Part shown: piece by piece, positions 1-11,100 of the stretch | How positions within the stretch are numbered: the stretch's first letter is position 1 | Layout: every line of letters starts with the position of its first letter | Assembly: GCA_025738555.1 (NCBI GenBank) | Contig: JAOVFP010000012.1 | Span: 2,232,001 to 2,296,000, forward strand | Direction of reading: 5' to 3' | Origin: Cyathus striatus | Lineage: Eukaryota > Basidiomycota > Agaricomycetes > Agaricales > Nidulariaceae | DNA length: 64,000 nt | Notes under the pieces: generated by a model | The model's input: only the letters and a program-made list of their open reading frames with translations | What the model was told of the DNA's origin: nothing | Databases searched by the model: none | Made by a program: the position numbers and the translations under genes

Positions 1-197
1 ATAGAAGATAATAAGAGCAAGGAAGGTTGATAAAGGAGCAAATAACTCAGACACAAACACTAACACAGACACAAGATGGGGAGGAAACTTGTTATCAACT
101 ACCAAAGTACAGGGGGTTTATATATACAAGAAAGCACAGCCATGTAACTAAGATAACTAATTGACAGCTGTCAATCTGTCAATCACATATCTGTCAA
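1..197. other. AT-rich noncoding edge with CTGTCAAT repeats
   Basis: No gene seen. Copies of a CTGTCAAT-like word occur between about 160 and 250, next to a TATATATA stretch at about 120. This could be part of an LTR or another repeat cut off by the window edge, but no partner copy is visible, so no family is named. Confidence 0.3.
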
Positions 198-971
198 TCA
201 CAGAACTGTCAAGTATGACAGGTGACAAGTAACAGCTGTCAAAGAAGCTGTGCAACCCTGAATATCTAACACTGGAGTCCAGAAGTCTACCTGAAGTCCA
301 CCTGATCTCGTGGAGGAGTGCAATATACTGCATTTTTCATAAGTACCTGATACTACATAAGCATGTTCAAATATTTTTGAGCCTTTAGTTAATGTTGCTT
401 TAGGTACATCTCTAACTTTAGTATGCACATGTAGTGCCCATCCTTTACAGCTCAGTGTCTCACACTCTGCAGCTATAGGACATATTATATGAACAGGATC
501 GATAATAGCATGAGATACAGGTTTCAGTTGACCTTCAAAAACTTTCCTCTCCTGATTGAAGGGATACAAGTTCAGAAGTCTTGCCATTTCATCTAGTTTA
601 GTGCCTAACAAAATAGATCTGCCTGTTCGAGTTGTGTGTTCATCAATTTCATTATTTTCAAAGAGATCATCTGAGTCCATGCCAATTTTTTCCTGAATAG
701 CTCTAGCTAGTAATCTAACCCATGCAGTTGCATCAACATTTTTTTCTCCCTTTAACTTTGCATTCTGCTGTCTTGCATGAAGACTCAACAAATCAACATT
801 ATCAATCATAGAGAACAATATAACCAATGTGGCAGAGAGTGTGATGTTGGAACCAAAATTTGACAGAATAAATTTACTGAACACATCAAATGTGATGTTA
901 GGAAATGATTGTTCTCCTGCTGCATGTACTGGTTGAATAAAAATAAATGGAACTAGTATTGCACTTGGGAG
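198..971 (-). CDS. Uncharacterised protein fragment, possibly KDZ-associated cysteine cluster
   Basis: The reading frame is open from about 971 down to a TGA at 198-200. No ATG is obvious at its start, so this is probably an internal exon. The protein has a hydrophobic N-terminal part, then a charged part, then cysteines in the order HIICPIAAECETLSC...YEKC. That spacing recalls the 'CxC5-like' cysteine clusters that accompany KDZ transposases in agaricomycetes. This is recall of the family, not an alignment. The last 40 codons (below about 320) look like random sequence, and the DNA there resembles a repeat end also seen near 18,000. The real exon probably ends earlier or was cut by an insertion. 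Confidence 0.4.
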   Translation of the reverse strand, partial: LPSAILVPFIFIQPVHAAGEQSFPNITFDVFSKFILSNFGSNITLSATLVILFSMIDNVDLLSLHARQQNAKLKGEKNVDATAWVRLLARAIQEKIGMDSDDLFENNEIDEHTTRTGRSILLGTKLDEMARLLNLYPFNQERKVFEGQLKPVSHAIIDPVHIICPIAAECETLSCKGWALHVHTKVRDVPKATLTKGSKIFEHAYVVSGTYEKCSILHSSTRSGGLQVDFWTPVLDIQGCTASLTAVTCHLSYLTVL

Positions 972-1461
972 TCATTGAAATAGCCAAATTATTAATAACC
1001 AAAATAAAATATGTTGAGTGATTTCTGGCATGAATAGAGCCCATATACAGGTTAAGCACCACAGATATGTCTCAAATATTGCCATCCAACTGAAAATTCA
1101 TATTGTAAACTATTACAACTCAAGTTTAATATACTTACTTGTTCTCTTTATCCTCATGAGCTTTCTCATCCTTACCTCCCTTCTCCTCCTTGCTCTTTCC
1201 CTTTCCCTTTCCCTTCCTTTTTTCCTTCTTCTCCTTAAGCCATCTTTTCAAATCCAAAAATGTATAGTAATCTCTTTCAAAGCCCCAAAGATCTAGATCA
1301 GTAGGACTATCCTGATCTTCAGCCAACCAAGACTGCATTGCTGGAAAATCTGCAATCTTATCAAAATTGGAGTAGTTCTCATTCCAGGCTGAGGATTAGA
1401 CAAAAACTGAGACAATTTCTTTCTTTGTGGCCTTGGCAACTGGCCAAGTCCTGTTCTTGTC

Positions 1462-3327
1462 GAGCACTTTACGGTCCCCCACACGTTTACGTGGAGTCCA
1501 TGTGGACTCCTTGTAAAATTTCAGGAGCCTATGTGGACTCAACATGGAGGATATGTGGAGTGATGTGTTATTGACATTAAAAGGTAGACAGATTTTACAT
1601 GGACTCCATGTGGACTCCACATGAAATCACTAAATTCCACATGGAGTCCGCGGAGTTTAGGAGAACTCCACATGGATTCTCCATATTACATCCAGGTACA
1701 CTCCACATAGACTCCATGTGTAATGACTGTGACAACTGTAACACTATGTAACTCATAGTATTACAGTGTTATATTTGTCACAGTCACTATAGTTGCAACA
1801 GGTTAGCAATTGTCACACTTGTCACATATTGTCATTGAGTGTGACACTATACATTATGTGATACTATACATTGAGTGTGACACTGCATAAAGTGTGACAC
1901 TATGCATTGTGTGTGACACCATGTGTTGAGTGTGACATTGTGTGTTGAGTGTGACACCATGTGTTGAGTGTGACATGCCTGTGTGTTGAGTGTGACATGG
2001 TGTGTTGAGTGTGACACCATGTGTCAAGCGTGACACCGTGTGTTGAGTGTGACACCATGTATCAAGCATGACACCGTGTGTTGAGTGTGACACCATGTGT
2101 CAAGTGTGACACCGTGTGTTGAGTGTGACACCATGTGTCAAGTGTGACACCGTGTGTTGAGTGTGACACCATGTGTCAAGCGTGACGCTGTGTGTTGAGT
2201 GTGACACCATGTGTCAAGCGTGACACTGTGTGTTGAGTGTGACACCATGTGTCAGCAGCGTGACACCATGTATCAAGCATGACACTGTGTGTTGAGTGTG
2301 ACACCATGTGTTGAGTGTGACACCATGTGTTGAGTGTGACACCATGTGTTGAATGTGATACCATGTGTTGAGTGTGACACCATGTGTCAAGTGTGACACC
2401 ATGTGTCAAGTGTGACACCATGTGTCAAGTGTGACACCATGTGTCAAGTGTGACACCATGTGTCAAGTGTGACACCATGTGTCAAGTGTGACACCATGTG
2501 TCAAGTGTGACACCATGTGTCAAGTGTGACACCATGTGTCAAGTGTGACACCATGTGTCAAGTGTGACACCATGTGTCAAGTGTGACACCATGTGTCAAG
2601 TGTGACACCATGTGTCAAGTGTGACACCATGTGTCAAGTGTGACACCATGTGTCAAGTGTGACACCATGTGTCAAGTGTGACACCATGTGTCAAGTGTGA
2701 CACCATGTGTTAGTGTGACCACCATGCATTGAGTGTGACACCATGTGTTGAGTGTGACACCATGTGTTAGTGTGACATCTTGTATCAAGCATGACACTGT
2801 GCATCAAGCATGACTCCATGCATCAAGTGTGACACCATACATTGAGCATGACACTGTATGAAAAGTGTGACAACTATAACACTATAATAACTGCAGTAGT
2901 AATGTTGTCACAAAGGTGGGACAATGACAGACAAAATTAAATGTGCTAAGATAACTGTGACACTGTGTGACAAATTCGATAATTTATGATTATATTACAC
3001 CTGTAATTAGCAGTGACAACTGTTATATAAATGTAAACATGGCAAAACAAAGCAATGTAACAGCTAATATCAATTGATACATGCAGTGTTATATGAAATC
3101 TATATAATGTCTACATAGACTCCACATAAATTTTACATGGAGGATAATGTGGAGTACATGTGGAGTTTACATGAAGATAAGATTGACTCCACATGGAGTA
3201 TATATGGAAATTATGGACTCAATGTGGAGTTTAGGTGGACTCAATATAGAGTTTATGTGGAGTCCACCTAAAAAAAGAGGAGGTTATATGGAGTCCATGT
3301 AAACTGGTGGGGGAGCGTAAATTACTG
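1462..3327 (+). mobile_element. hAT-like non-autonomous element 1 (1,866 bp)
   Basis: The element starts GAGCACTTTACGGTCCCCC and ends GGGGGAGCGTAAATTACTG. It is flanked by perfect 8-bp target duplications TTCTTGTC at 1,454-1,461 and 3,328-3,335. Subterminal regions (about 1,490-1,720 and 3,100-3,310) are packed with palindromic words built on TGGAGTCCATGTGGACTCC. The centre is a GTGTGACACCATGTGTCAAG tandem array. No coding capacity is seen. An 8-bp duplication is typical of hAT elements, and this copy would need a transposase supplied in trans. It interrupts an acidic minus-strand gene. Confidence 0.85.
1854..2860. repeat. Tandem array of GTGTGACACCATGTGTCAA (about 19 bp)
   Basis: About 50 units of a 19-bp repeat with core GTGTGACAC. 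Units are nearly identical between about 2,380 and 2,700 and degrade outward into variants with TGTTGAG or TATCAAG. A homogenised centre with worn edges is usual for unequal exchange or slippage. Long open frames on the minus strand here are by-products of the repeat. Confidence 0.95.
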
Positions 3328-4261
3328 TTCTTGTCCATAGTGTTGTGGTTTGAAACTGCCTTTATACAGGCAAGATACCTCTGGTAGGCAACTCGAAGTC
3401 CATGATAATATCTACCTCTGCAAACATTGAGTCAGTATAAATACAAATATTACTGAAAATCCATACCTTTATCTTTCCTGGTCCCATCTTCTGTATGATT
3501 GTTGTTGGACTTGGAAGATACAACACTGATATCACTCCCTTTCAAGATCTTAAATACAGTAATGCAGTTATAACATTACTGAATTTTTCTTACCTTTATT
3601 CTTACTGGTGTGATCTTCTGTGTGCTTTTTGTCAGACTTGAAAGATGTGATGCTAATATCATCTACCATCACTGTGTTCTGATTCATTTCCATGACCTGC
3701 ATTTGATCCATCACTTGAACCTTCAGTATTTTCTGAAATAAAACTTGTGTTAGTAAATATATATGTAAGCAATCAATTCAAACCTTTATTTTCACTTTCA
3801 TTATGGGTTTCATATCCATCAGATTCTTCTTCTTCAACTGTAGAAGATATAAATATTTAGATACACATTTTATGTATATAGATGAATATTTTTTACCTTT
3901 TTTCATGTCTGAACAGCACTTACGAGTGACAGTGAAAACCGGAGCTGCTGGTTGAGGTACATCAGAAGATGGACCCTACTTTGGAGGGGCAACAGGAAAG
4001 CTGCTTTCCTCCAGCACCCTTTCAGCACTAAGTATTATTAGTACATAAATATTGTATAAATATATGTAATGCATACACAGTAAGGTCAGGTATACCCTCT
4101 TCATCTGCAGCAGCATCCTCAGCATGTTTCATTTCCGAAGTTTTTCTAAAAAGTATTAGTGAGGCAGTGAAAGAAAGTTAGGAAACCATACCGAGTTTTT
4201 TGGCTTTCTTGCCTTTTACAACTTTTTACCCTGTTTCTCTGGCACATTTTCAGTCTCCTCA

Positions 4262-4338
4262 TTATTGATAGTCCATGGAATCCATGGAGTCCATCCGGAG
4301 TCTGAACGGAATGGGGGGGCGAGCATAAAGACCTTCTT
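4262..4338. repeat. Probable solo or truncated end of a hAT-like family element
   Basis: The stretch has the same grammar as the right end of element 1: TCCATGGAGTCCATCCGG-type words, then a run of G, then GCGAGCATAAAG. No matching left end and no target duplication were found, so it is probably a truncated or decayed copy. Confidence 0.4.
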
Positions 4339-4375
4339 TTTTAGTCAAATTGCCCCTTCATCCTGCAAAACCAAG

Positions 4376-5655
4376 ATGACAGCTCAGGGCAATGCTCATG
4401 AAGGTGTGGTACATTTTTTCTTTTTCAGCTTCTTCCTGTTGATGATCTCTTGCTTTACAGCCTATCAGGGATGGCACAAAGGTTAAGGATGTTATAGTTT
4501 TAGAGGCCCCCACTGATGCTCCTCCAAGGTTACTCAGAGCTTTCAGGAACCATATTGTTATTGTTAATGAGGCCATTGAAGCCAATCAAGGTATTTTTCC
4601 ACCTACCTATGATGTACATTTACCACTTTCATTCTTGAACCTTCACTGTGCTTCTCAAATGCTTCTAATGCTTACTTTATATCCAGAGGGATATTGTTAT
4701 GTCTGCTCTTGACTGCAAACCTCCAGGTGATACTTTCAACTTGATTAAATTCACCTCTGATTTAAAGTACAATGTTTGTTTATTCTGTCTCATCCTCATT
4801 TAATGCTTTGAAATTCACTAACTTCCTAATTATTAGATCTCAAACACATCCAAAGGTGGTAAAAGTGGTGCCTCTGCTCCCAAGAAATCAAACCTACTGG
4901 ACCCTGAGGATACAGTTTCTGACACTGACTATGCCACAGTGACTAACTCTGATAGTATGTCTTATTTCATGTTACTAGTTCCAATCTAACTATTGCTTCC
5001 ACTTTCAGCTAATCCTCCCACCATTCTTGGAGGACTTTATGATCCCAACCTCCTCGAGGATTACAGCAGTGAGGTGTTTCAACTGGATTGTGCCAAGTTC
5101 ATACAGCTCCCATACTATGATGAGAAAAAGAGACTTATCAAGCCTTGGGAAGTTCATGACAAGCTTCATCCTAGAACACTTGTCATGATCAATGCAATTC
5201 TCCTTGCCTGGCTTGCCTCTGAAGCATTCAATAATGTGCATTCACTAAAGAAGGTTGGTCTGCCTCTGCTTTCATTCTCATTCCCATGCCTCACCCTGTC
5301 CCTTGTATATTCTCAGGTGTTACAGCTTCAAATTGAAAGTGTCAAGGTCTTTTCTCCCTGTGATACTGATATGAAGGCTATAGTTATCCCAGTCTTGTCT
5401 GACTCTTCAGTTCCTGGCCCTTCTACTCCCAGGAAGCATTCCTCTGAAAATTTTGTGCCTTTCACTGCCACTTCTTCCTCTGCATTAGGTTCTTCCTCTT
5501 CCCACTCACCTTCTGTGTCTTCCTCCTCTTCTACCCCCCCCCCCCCTTGAAGAAGACCAGATGTCATTGATTATGAAGCCAGTCCTTGCTACCTGGCATC
5601 ACCAAGTGGTGAACCTACATGCTGAAGATTTGCAGATTGTATTTGAACTTTATTG
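4376..5655 (+). CDS. Uncharacterised agaricomycete-type protein
   Basis: Multi-exon gene with short introns. Exons seen: about 4,459-4,592 (PIRDGTKVKDVIVLEAPTD), about 4,686-4,767, about 4,838-4,954 (serine/lysine and acidic), 5,010-5,251 (LGGLYDPNLLEDYSSEVFQ, then LIKPWEVHDKLHPRTLVMI) and 5,318 onward (VLQLQIESVKVFSP). The KPWEVHDKLHPRTLV segment recalls a lineage-specific protein common in mushroom genomes; no function is known to me. The tail is S/T/P-rich. At 5,535-5,546 there is a C homopolymer. In the upstream frame a TGA follows at once, while shifting by one frame there gives a coherent tail (EEDQMSLIMKPVLATWHH) to a TGA near 5,655. The start is uncertain. The 3' end is abutted by hAT-like element 2. 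Confidence 0.5.
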
Positions 5656-5705
5656 ATATATTTTTTCTCCCTTTTTTGGAGCTCTTTACACTCCCCCCCC
5701 CCTGA

Positions 5706-5795
5706 TCCCAGTCGGAATTGAACCAACAGCATCAGAGTGATGACTAATAGTTTTTCCCACCATACAACAATTAACCACTACACCATAAAAACTTG
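5706..5795 (-). other. tRNA-like sequence (Pol III promoter relic) inside element 2
   Basis: On the minus strand the order is an A-box-like TGGTGTAGTGGTTAATTG, then about 40 nt, then a B-box-like GGTTCAATTCC and GACTGGGATC. This resembles a degenerate tRNA or the head of a tRNA-derived SINE. A good acceptor stem does not form by eye, so it is not called a functional tRNA. Confidence 0.45.
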
Positions 5796-6089
5796 TATAG
5801 AGAAGTTATTTCCCACACTATATACTCCCATCAACCCTCTGATTTCTAATATTTTGTCACATGATTGAAATATTACATGACCAAAACATGTCGCACCATT
5901 GTTGATTCTTGCTTCTTGCCACATCACCATTATTCACTCCTTTCTCCCCTCCCTCTCCCCCCTCCCTCCTCTCTCCCTTCCACTCCTTCATCCTTCCACC
6001 CTCACTCCGCTATTTCGCTCCTCCCCTATTTCACTCCCTCCCTTCTCTTTCTCCATCAACAACAAATACAGTAACAATGAGAGCACGGG

Positions 6090-6415
6090 AAAGCGGGAGG
6101 CACACATCGAGCACAAGGGGTGGGATGACAAGCACATATGGCAGGAAGGGCAGGATGGCAAGCACATTAGGGCACACAATGAGCACAGGGAGTGGAATAA
6201 CGAGCAGAGGGGCAGGATAATGAGCAGAGGGGCAAGATAATGAGCAGGATGGGCCATACAGTGAGTGGAGGGGCAGGGATAGTGAGTGGAATGGGGTGCA
6301 CAGCGAGCAGAGGGGCGAGATAACAAGCGGGATGAGGTGCACAGTGAGCAGAGGGGCGGGAGGCATGGGAAAGCAGGGGATGGGACATTGAATGCAAGGG
6401 CAGAAAATTGGGGGA
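6090..6415. repeat. Purine-rich tandem repeats inside element 2
   Basis: Imperfect units of about 20-40 bp such as GAGCAGAGGGGCAGGATAATG, preceded by a C/T-rich stretch at about 5,940-6,060. The strand asymmetry produces several overlapping open frames that are not genes. Confidence 0.8.
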
Positions 6416-6659
6416 CATTATGTAATACTATTGTTGCTTTGTAATATGTAAATTAGTCACATGATCAATAAATAAATTCATCTTCTCCATGTTTTTAAAT
6501 GAATTTCACTATATTTTCACTTTAATTTCACCTAAAATACATGAAAGTTCATGAACCTATGCTTTTTAGAAAATATTCAAAATCACATGAAGTTCATGTA
6601 ATTTCAGGTGAAATTCATGTGAATTCATGGTGAAGGGGGGGGGGGGGTGTAAAGTACTG

Positions 6660-7058
6660 CTTTTTTGATAACCTCAATACATGTGCTCTTAACTCATTCT
6701 TATTTTGACTTTAACCTGCTTTCACAGTAAGATACAGTGGCACTTTGTCTATCTTCCATTTATGAAGACATTAAAACACCTTACTTTTATCTTTAACCTT
6801 GTACTACTACTGGACTGCTGAATTAAACTATGTTGCACTTGCTGTGTAACTACTGTTATACATCTTGTTCAATGACTTCTCAACCTTTCAAGTCAGGTTA
6901 TTGTGTGGTAATTCAACTTACCAGTTCTTTTTGGTTATAGAGAGCTTGGAACAATCATTGTTCTCCACACTATATACCTTGCTACCCATGAATAACTTGT
7001 ACATCTGTGCTCCAATTGTGAATCTGATTCCTAGAAATAGAGCATACACCACTGCACA
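6660..7058. other. Intergenic spacer, no feature seen
   Basis: AT-rich sequence between hAT-like elements 2 and 3. No convincing exon, repeat or RNA was found. Confidence 0.4.
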
Positions 7059-7962
7059 CAGTAATTTACACTCCCCCAAGGAGTCTGTGCAGAATCTGTT
7101 CTTATTAGACTATCAGTGATAGTTGTTTGTTGAATAAGTAAGTTGTCAATACATTATTGATGATCAATGTGACAAGGGAATAAGTGTGACATGTTGGAAA
7201 ATGTTGGAAAAGTGTGACATGTGTGACATGTTGGAAAAGCGTGACATACAGGAAAATGTTGGAACAAGCATGACATGTTGGAAAATGTTGGAGAAAGTGT
7301 GACAAGATATGTGACACCCTTTCCAATATGTCACACTTTTTCCAACATGTCACACTTGAGATCCTGTTTCATCAATACATCCCCCCATTACATCACTGTG
7401 TTTACTGTTTGATGAGTACTAATTGCATGTTTAGAAAAGCTAAAATCCATGACTAAAAGTAGTGTACACCCATCAGGTGTTTCACTATTCCAGTTCCCTT
7501 GTCACAACATCTCATTCCCTTGTTACATCATTCTGTTTCATTATTACATCATTCCATTTGATTATTACATCACTTCATTTCATCATTAAACATTACATCA
7601 CCCCATTTCATCATTACATCACCCCGTTTCATCACTACATCACCCTGTTTCACTATTACATCACCCCATTTCATTATTACATCACTCTGTTTTATCATTA
7701 AAACATCCTGTTTCATTATTACATCATTCTGTTTCATCATAACATCATCCCGTTTCATCATTACATCATCCTGTTTCATCATTATAATATCCCATTTCAT
7801 CATAACATCATCCCATTTCATCATAACATCACCCCATTTCATCAGATTCTGTACAGAATTTTCAGGTTGCATAAATCTGAAAAAACCTCTGCCAAATCTG
7901 TGAAGATTCTGTGCAGATCTGTACAGATCTGTACAGAACACCTGGCTAAGTGTAAAGAGCTC
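7059..7962 (-). mobile_element. hAT-like non-autonomous element 3 (904 bp, inverted)
   Basis: Reverse orientation: begins CAGTAATTTACACTCCCCC and ends CTAAGTGTAAAGAGCTC. Perfect 8-bp duplications ACTGCACA sit at 7,051-7,058 and 7,963-7,970. Inside are GTGTGACATGTTGGAAAA repeats (about 7,170-7,345) and ATTACATCACCCCATTTCATC repeats (about 7,490-7,845). Subterminal words of the TCTGTACAGAATCTG type match those of element 4. Confidence 0.85.
7490..7845. repeat. CATCATTACATCACCCCATTT repeats inside element 3
   Basis: About 16 imperfect units of roughly 20 bp. The open frames on both strands here follow from the repeat and are not genes. Confidence 0.85.
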
Positions 7963-8144
7963 ACTGCACAGCATATGTGTATGGATCCAAAGATGATATG
8001 GTGGGAGATGATTTCCAGGGATCTGGTAAGGACAATAAATCCCTATTACCAGAGTTCAGTTAAGTCTATTGAAATGTGACAGCCATACTTACAGGAAGGA
8101 TCAACTAAAAATGGTAGTGAACACCTAAACACCAGTTCAAATTT

Positions 8145-11100
8145 TAATGATGATGAACACATGTATATCCAACTTGATTCTCTTTCCCTTTTTAAGTTTT
8201 CTTTTCCTATTGCTGCCTTCCCTAGGCTTCTCATTCCTAATCCCCAGTGTTGGCAAAAGTGTGGCAATCCAACTTTTACCAAACAACCTAGAAAGGTCTT
8301 TGATAATTTCTGGCCAGTTGGTGGGATAAAATGTTGGTGTTAGTGTTGGACTTGGAGGTTTTATAGGGATTGCTTTGGCTTTGTTTGGGAATATATCTGC
8401 AGGATCAATAGATTACCACTATACAAAAGGAAATCAGTAGTCAGGTTATACATACCTGGTCAGTCAATAACCTGGTCATTTTAGATCAGGTTTAGGGTAC
8501 TAGGAGCAGTGCACCCCATCCTGAGAGATTGCCCATAATGGCAATCAGATCTCCGACCATGCCACCTGAAGTTTCAGCTTGCACAGGTTGCTGAGATTCT
8601 CCCTGGTAAATGAATGTGAGGTTTCTGGGGATACAGTGTCTTCATTTCCTGCAATCTCACCATTGACACAGTCAGTGTTTACAAACCTGACTAGGTCAAA
8701 ATAAATATGTTACAGCTCCTTCCTCACACTTGTGCTGATTGAAAATACACATCCAGGGTAAAGGTATGTATCCAATCTATGCATTTTTCATAATGATTCT
8801 TGTTAGAAATAAGAAATAATTTACTTAAAGAGTTCAGAGAGGGATATTGATCACCAAACAACTCCCTGTGCTCCTGAAGTGCAGCTTCTATTCTTTTATC
8901 TCTATTCTTTTATTGTGTTGGAGTTTTGCCTTGTTAGTTAACTTGAGGTAGTTAATAGCTTCTAATTCTGTAGAAGTAACTTCTCAACCTTCATTTTCTG
9001 CTTTCTTAACTATTTCTTCTTTTCTTGTTCATTGAACTCTGCTCTCCATTCGCTACAAGCAATGCACTCAACATTCAAAGGCCTGAGCTCTGCATTTAAG
9101 TAGCTATGAACAGGCAATCTTTAAACACAGTAAATTAGAACCAGGAAGAACAGCCCATAATCAAATTGAACAAATTTACTGTAATGTTTGTCATCCAGCT
9201 TTGTATACTCTTCCACTACCAGAGTACTCAAGAGGTCCAATGGAAACACCTTTCTTGGTACTCTTTTTTGTGAATGAATGGGCTTTAGGGGTTTTTCCCA
9301 AGAATAGCATGAGATGTATTACTAAAATTAGGAGCTCTTTACACTTAGCCTGGTGTTCTGTATGGATCTGCGCGGAATCCATACAGAATTTTCGGAGTTT
9401 GTGCAGAATCTGCACAGAATCCAAAATTCCATGCAGATTATGCAGAATTCTGCATTACAGACCTGAAAAATTCTGTACAGAATCTGTACAGAATCTTATT
9501 ATACTTATTTTCTTTTGGAATATTAGAATAGAAAATTGTGTGACACTAAGCATTAAGTGTGACACTGTGCATGAAGCCTGACACTATGCATTAAGAGTGA
9601 CACTATGCATTGAGTGTGACACTAAGCATTGAGCATGACACTAAGCATTGAGTGTGACACTGCATTAAGCGTGACACTATGCATTAAGTGTGACACTATG
9701 CATTGAGCGTGACACTATGCATTAAGCATGACACTAAGTATTGAGTGTGACACTATACATTAACTGTGACACTATGCATTAAGTATAACACTAAGTGTTG
9801 AGTGTGATACTATACATTCCCATTCCATTGTTACATTAATCCACACAGAATTATCACCTCAAACAATAAAAATTACTACTATTTAAATTCTGTATATAAC
9901 CCACACAGGTCTGTACGGATCTGTACAGATTCCGCACAGATTCGAAAATTCCGTACAGAATCCGCACGGATCTGTATGGATTCTGTGCGGATCCATGCAG
10001 ATCCATACAGACCTCCAGGGGGAGTGTAAATTACTGAAAATTAGGCACAAATAATTAAATTTAACTTAAGGGTGGAAAATTGACTTACTTTACATCTGCC
10101 TTTGAATTCACTGGATAAACATTAATCAATGACCAAAGAGTACCCCTTCTAGATGAGGAATATGCATAAGGTTTAAATGTCCAGCAATCAGATCTATCTT
10201 TAAAATCCAAAAACTCTAAAGATTTCTGAATGTTAAATGCAAGATATGTTGGTAGAGTTTCCAAATATCCTGTAGTCATTTGTGAAATTGTAATAATAAA
10301 AACATGTTGAAGCATACCTTTATTGCAAAACAGTTTTGTTAATGGATCTTGCATGTTTGGAATGGGAAGCTTATACAGTGATTGTATATTTTGCCATGTA
10401 ATATGTCCAAATATAAGATGCCCAAAATGTACTTTGGATGGCTTCCCAGAGGTATGAAGGCTCAAATGGATAGGGAAGTTCATTGTTGTAATCAGACCAG
10501 TACCATACATCTTTATACATTTGGTCCAGTTCTTCTATCTTTTCCTAAAAACAAATAGTATATACATCATACAATATAATAATAATGAAGATTAACTTAC
10601 ATTATGTAGATTTGCCAGATCAACCAACCAAGATGGAAGGTATAAAATCTCCCCCCCACAAACGTGAAGAAAGTTTTTTGAATATCATACTTGCCAGTAG
10701 GCCCCTATCCCATGCAGGACAAAGAAGACCTCTTTAAGCAACAGTTATTAGTTTAGTGATTCATATTTACTTGCTCACACTGTTAGCGAGATATTTTATA
10801 TAGCAGGTGCAATGTATATTGTGCACTTATAGACCCAATAGGCTTCACATAGAAGTGCAGTTCTTGAAGGACTGTCAAATACATTACATTCTGGAAGGCA
10901 TGCATGTATACCTATACAAAAGCTAGCTATCAGTAATTTTTAACTATAAGTGAACAATATACATTGCACCTGCCATATAAAATATCTCACTAACAGTGCA
11001 GGACCCCACCCCAACCCACACTGTTTTTGCATCATGAACAGCAGAAGCTGCTAATTCCATTTGAGATTCTGTATCACATTGATGTTGAATCCAACTGGCT

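Larger units (their letters stand above)
1135..4260 (-). pseudogene. Acidic/lysine-rich uncharacterised gene with duplicated exons, split by a hAT-like element
   Basis: I do not recognise this protein. Reading leftwards, short acidic exons appear at about 3,840-3,781 (VEEEESDGYETHNESENKG), about 3,735-3,600 and about 3,545-3,460. The last two end in paralogous segments, DISITSFKSDKKHTEDHTSKNKG-like and DISVVSSKSNNNHTEDGTRKDKG-like, which implies a tandem exon duplication. The final exon at 1,461-1,135 contains AMQSWLAEDQDSPTDLDLWGFE and ends in a K/E/G-rich tail (KEKKEKRKGKGKGKSKEEKG). The element at 1,462-3,327 lies between these exons and duplicates TTCTTGTC. An in-frame TAA lies upstream of the AMQSW segment, so the gene is probably dead. 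Exon borders are inferred. Confidence 0.4.
5679..6659 (+). mobile_element. hAT-like non-autonomous element 2 (981 bp)
   Basis: Begins GAGCTCTTTACACTCCCC, ends GGGGTGTAAAGTACTG, with perfect 8-bp duplications CTTTTTTG at 5,671-5,678 and 6,660-6,667. Just inside the left end lies a tRNA-like segment. The middle is a pyrimidine-rich stretch followed by an array of AGCAGAGGGGCAGGATAATG-like units (about 6,090-6,415). The right subterminal part repeats ACATGAA/TTCATG palindromic words. No protein is encoded. Confidence 0.85.
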
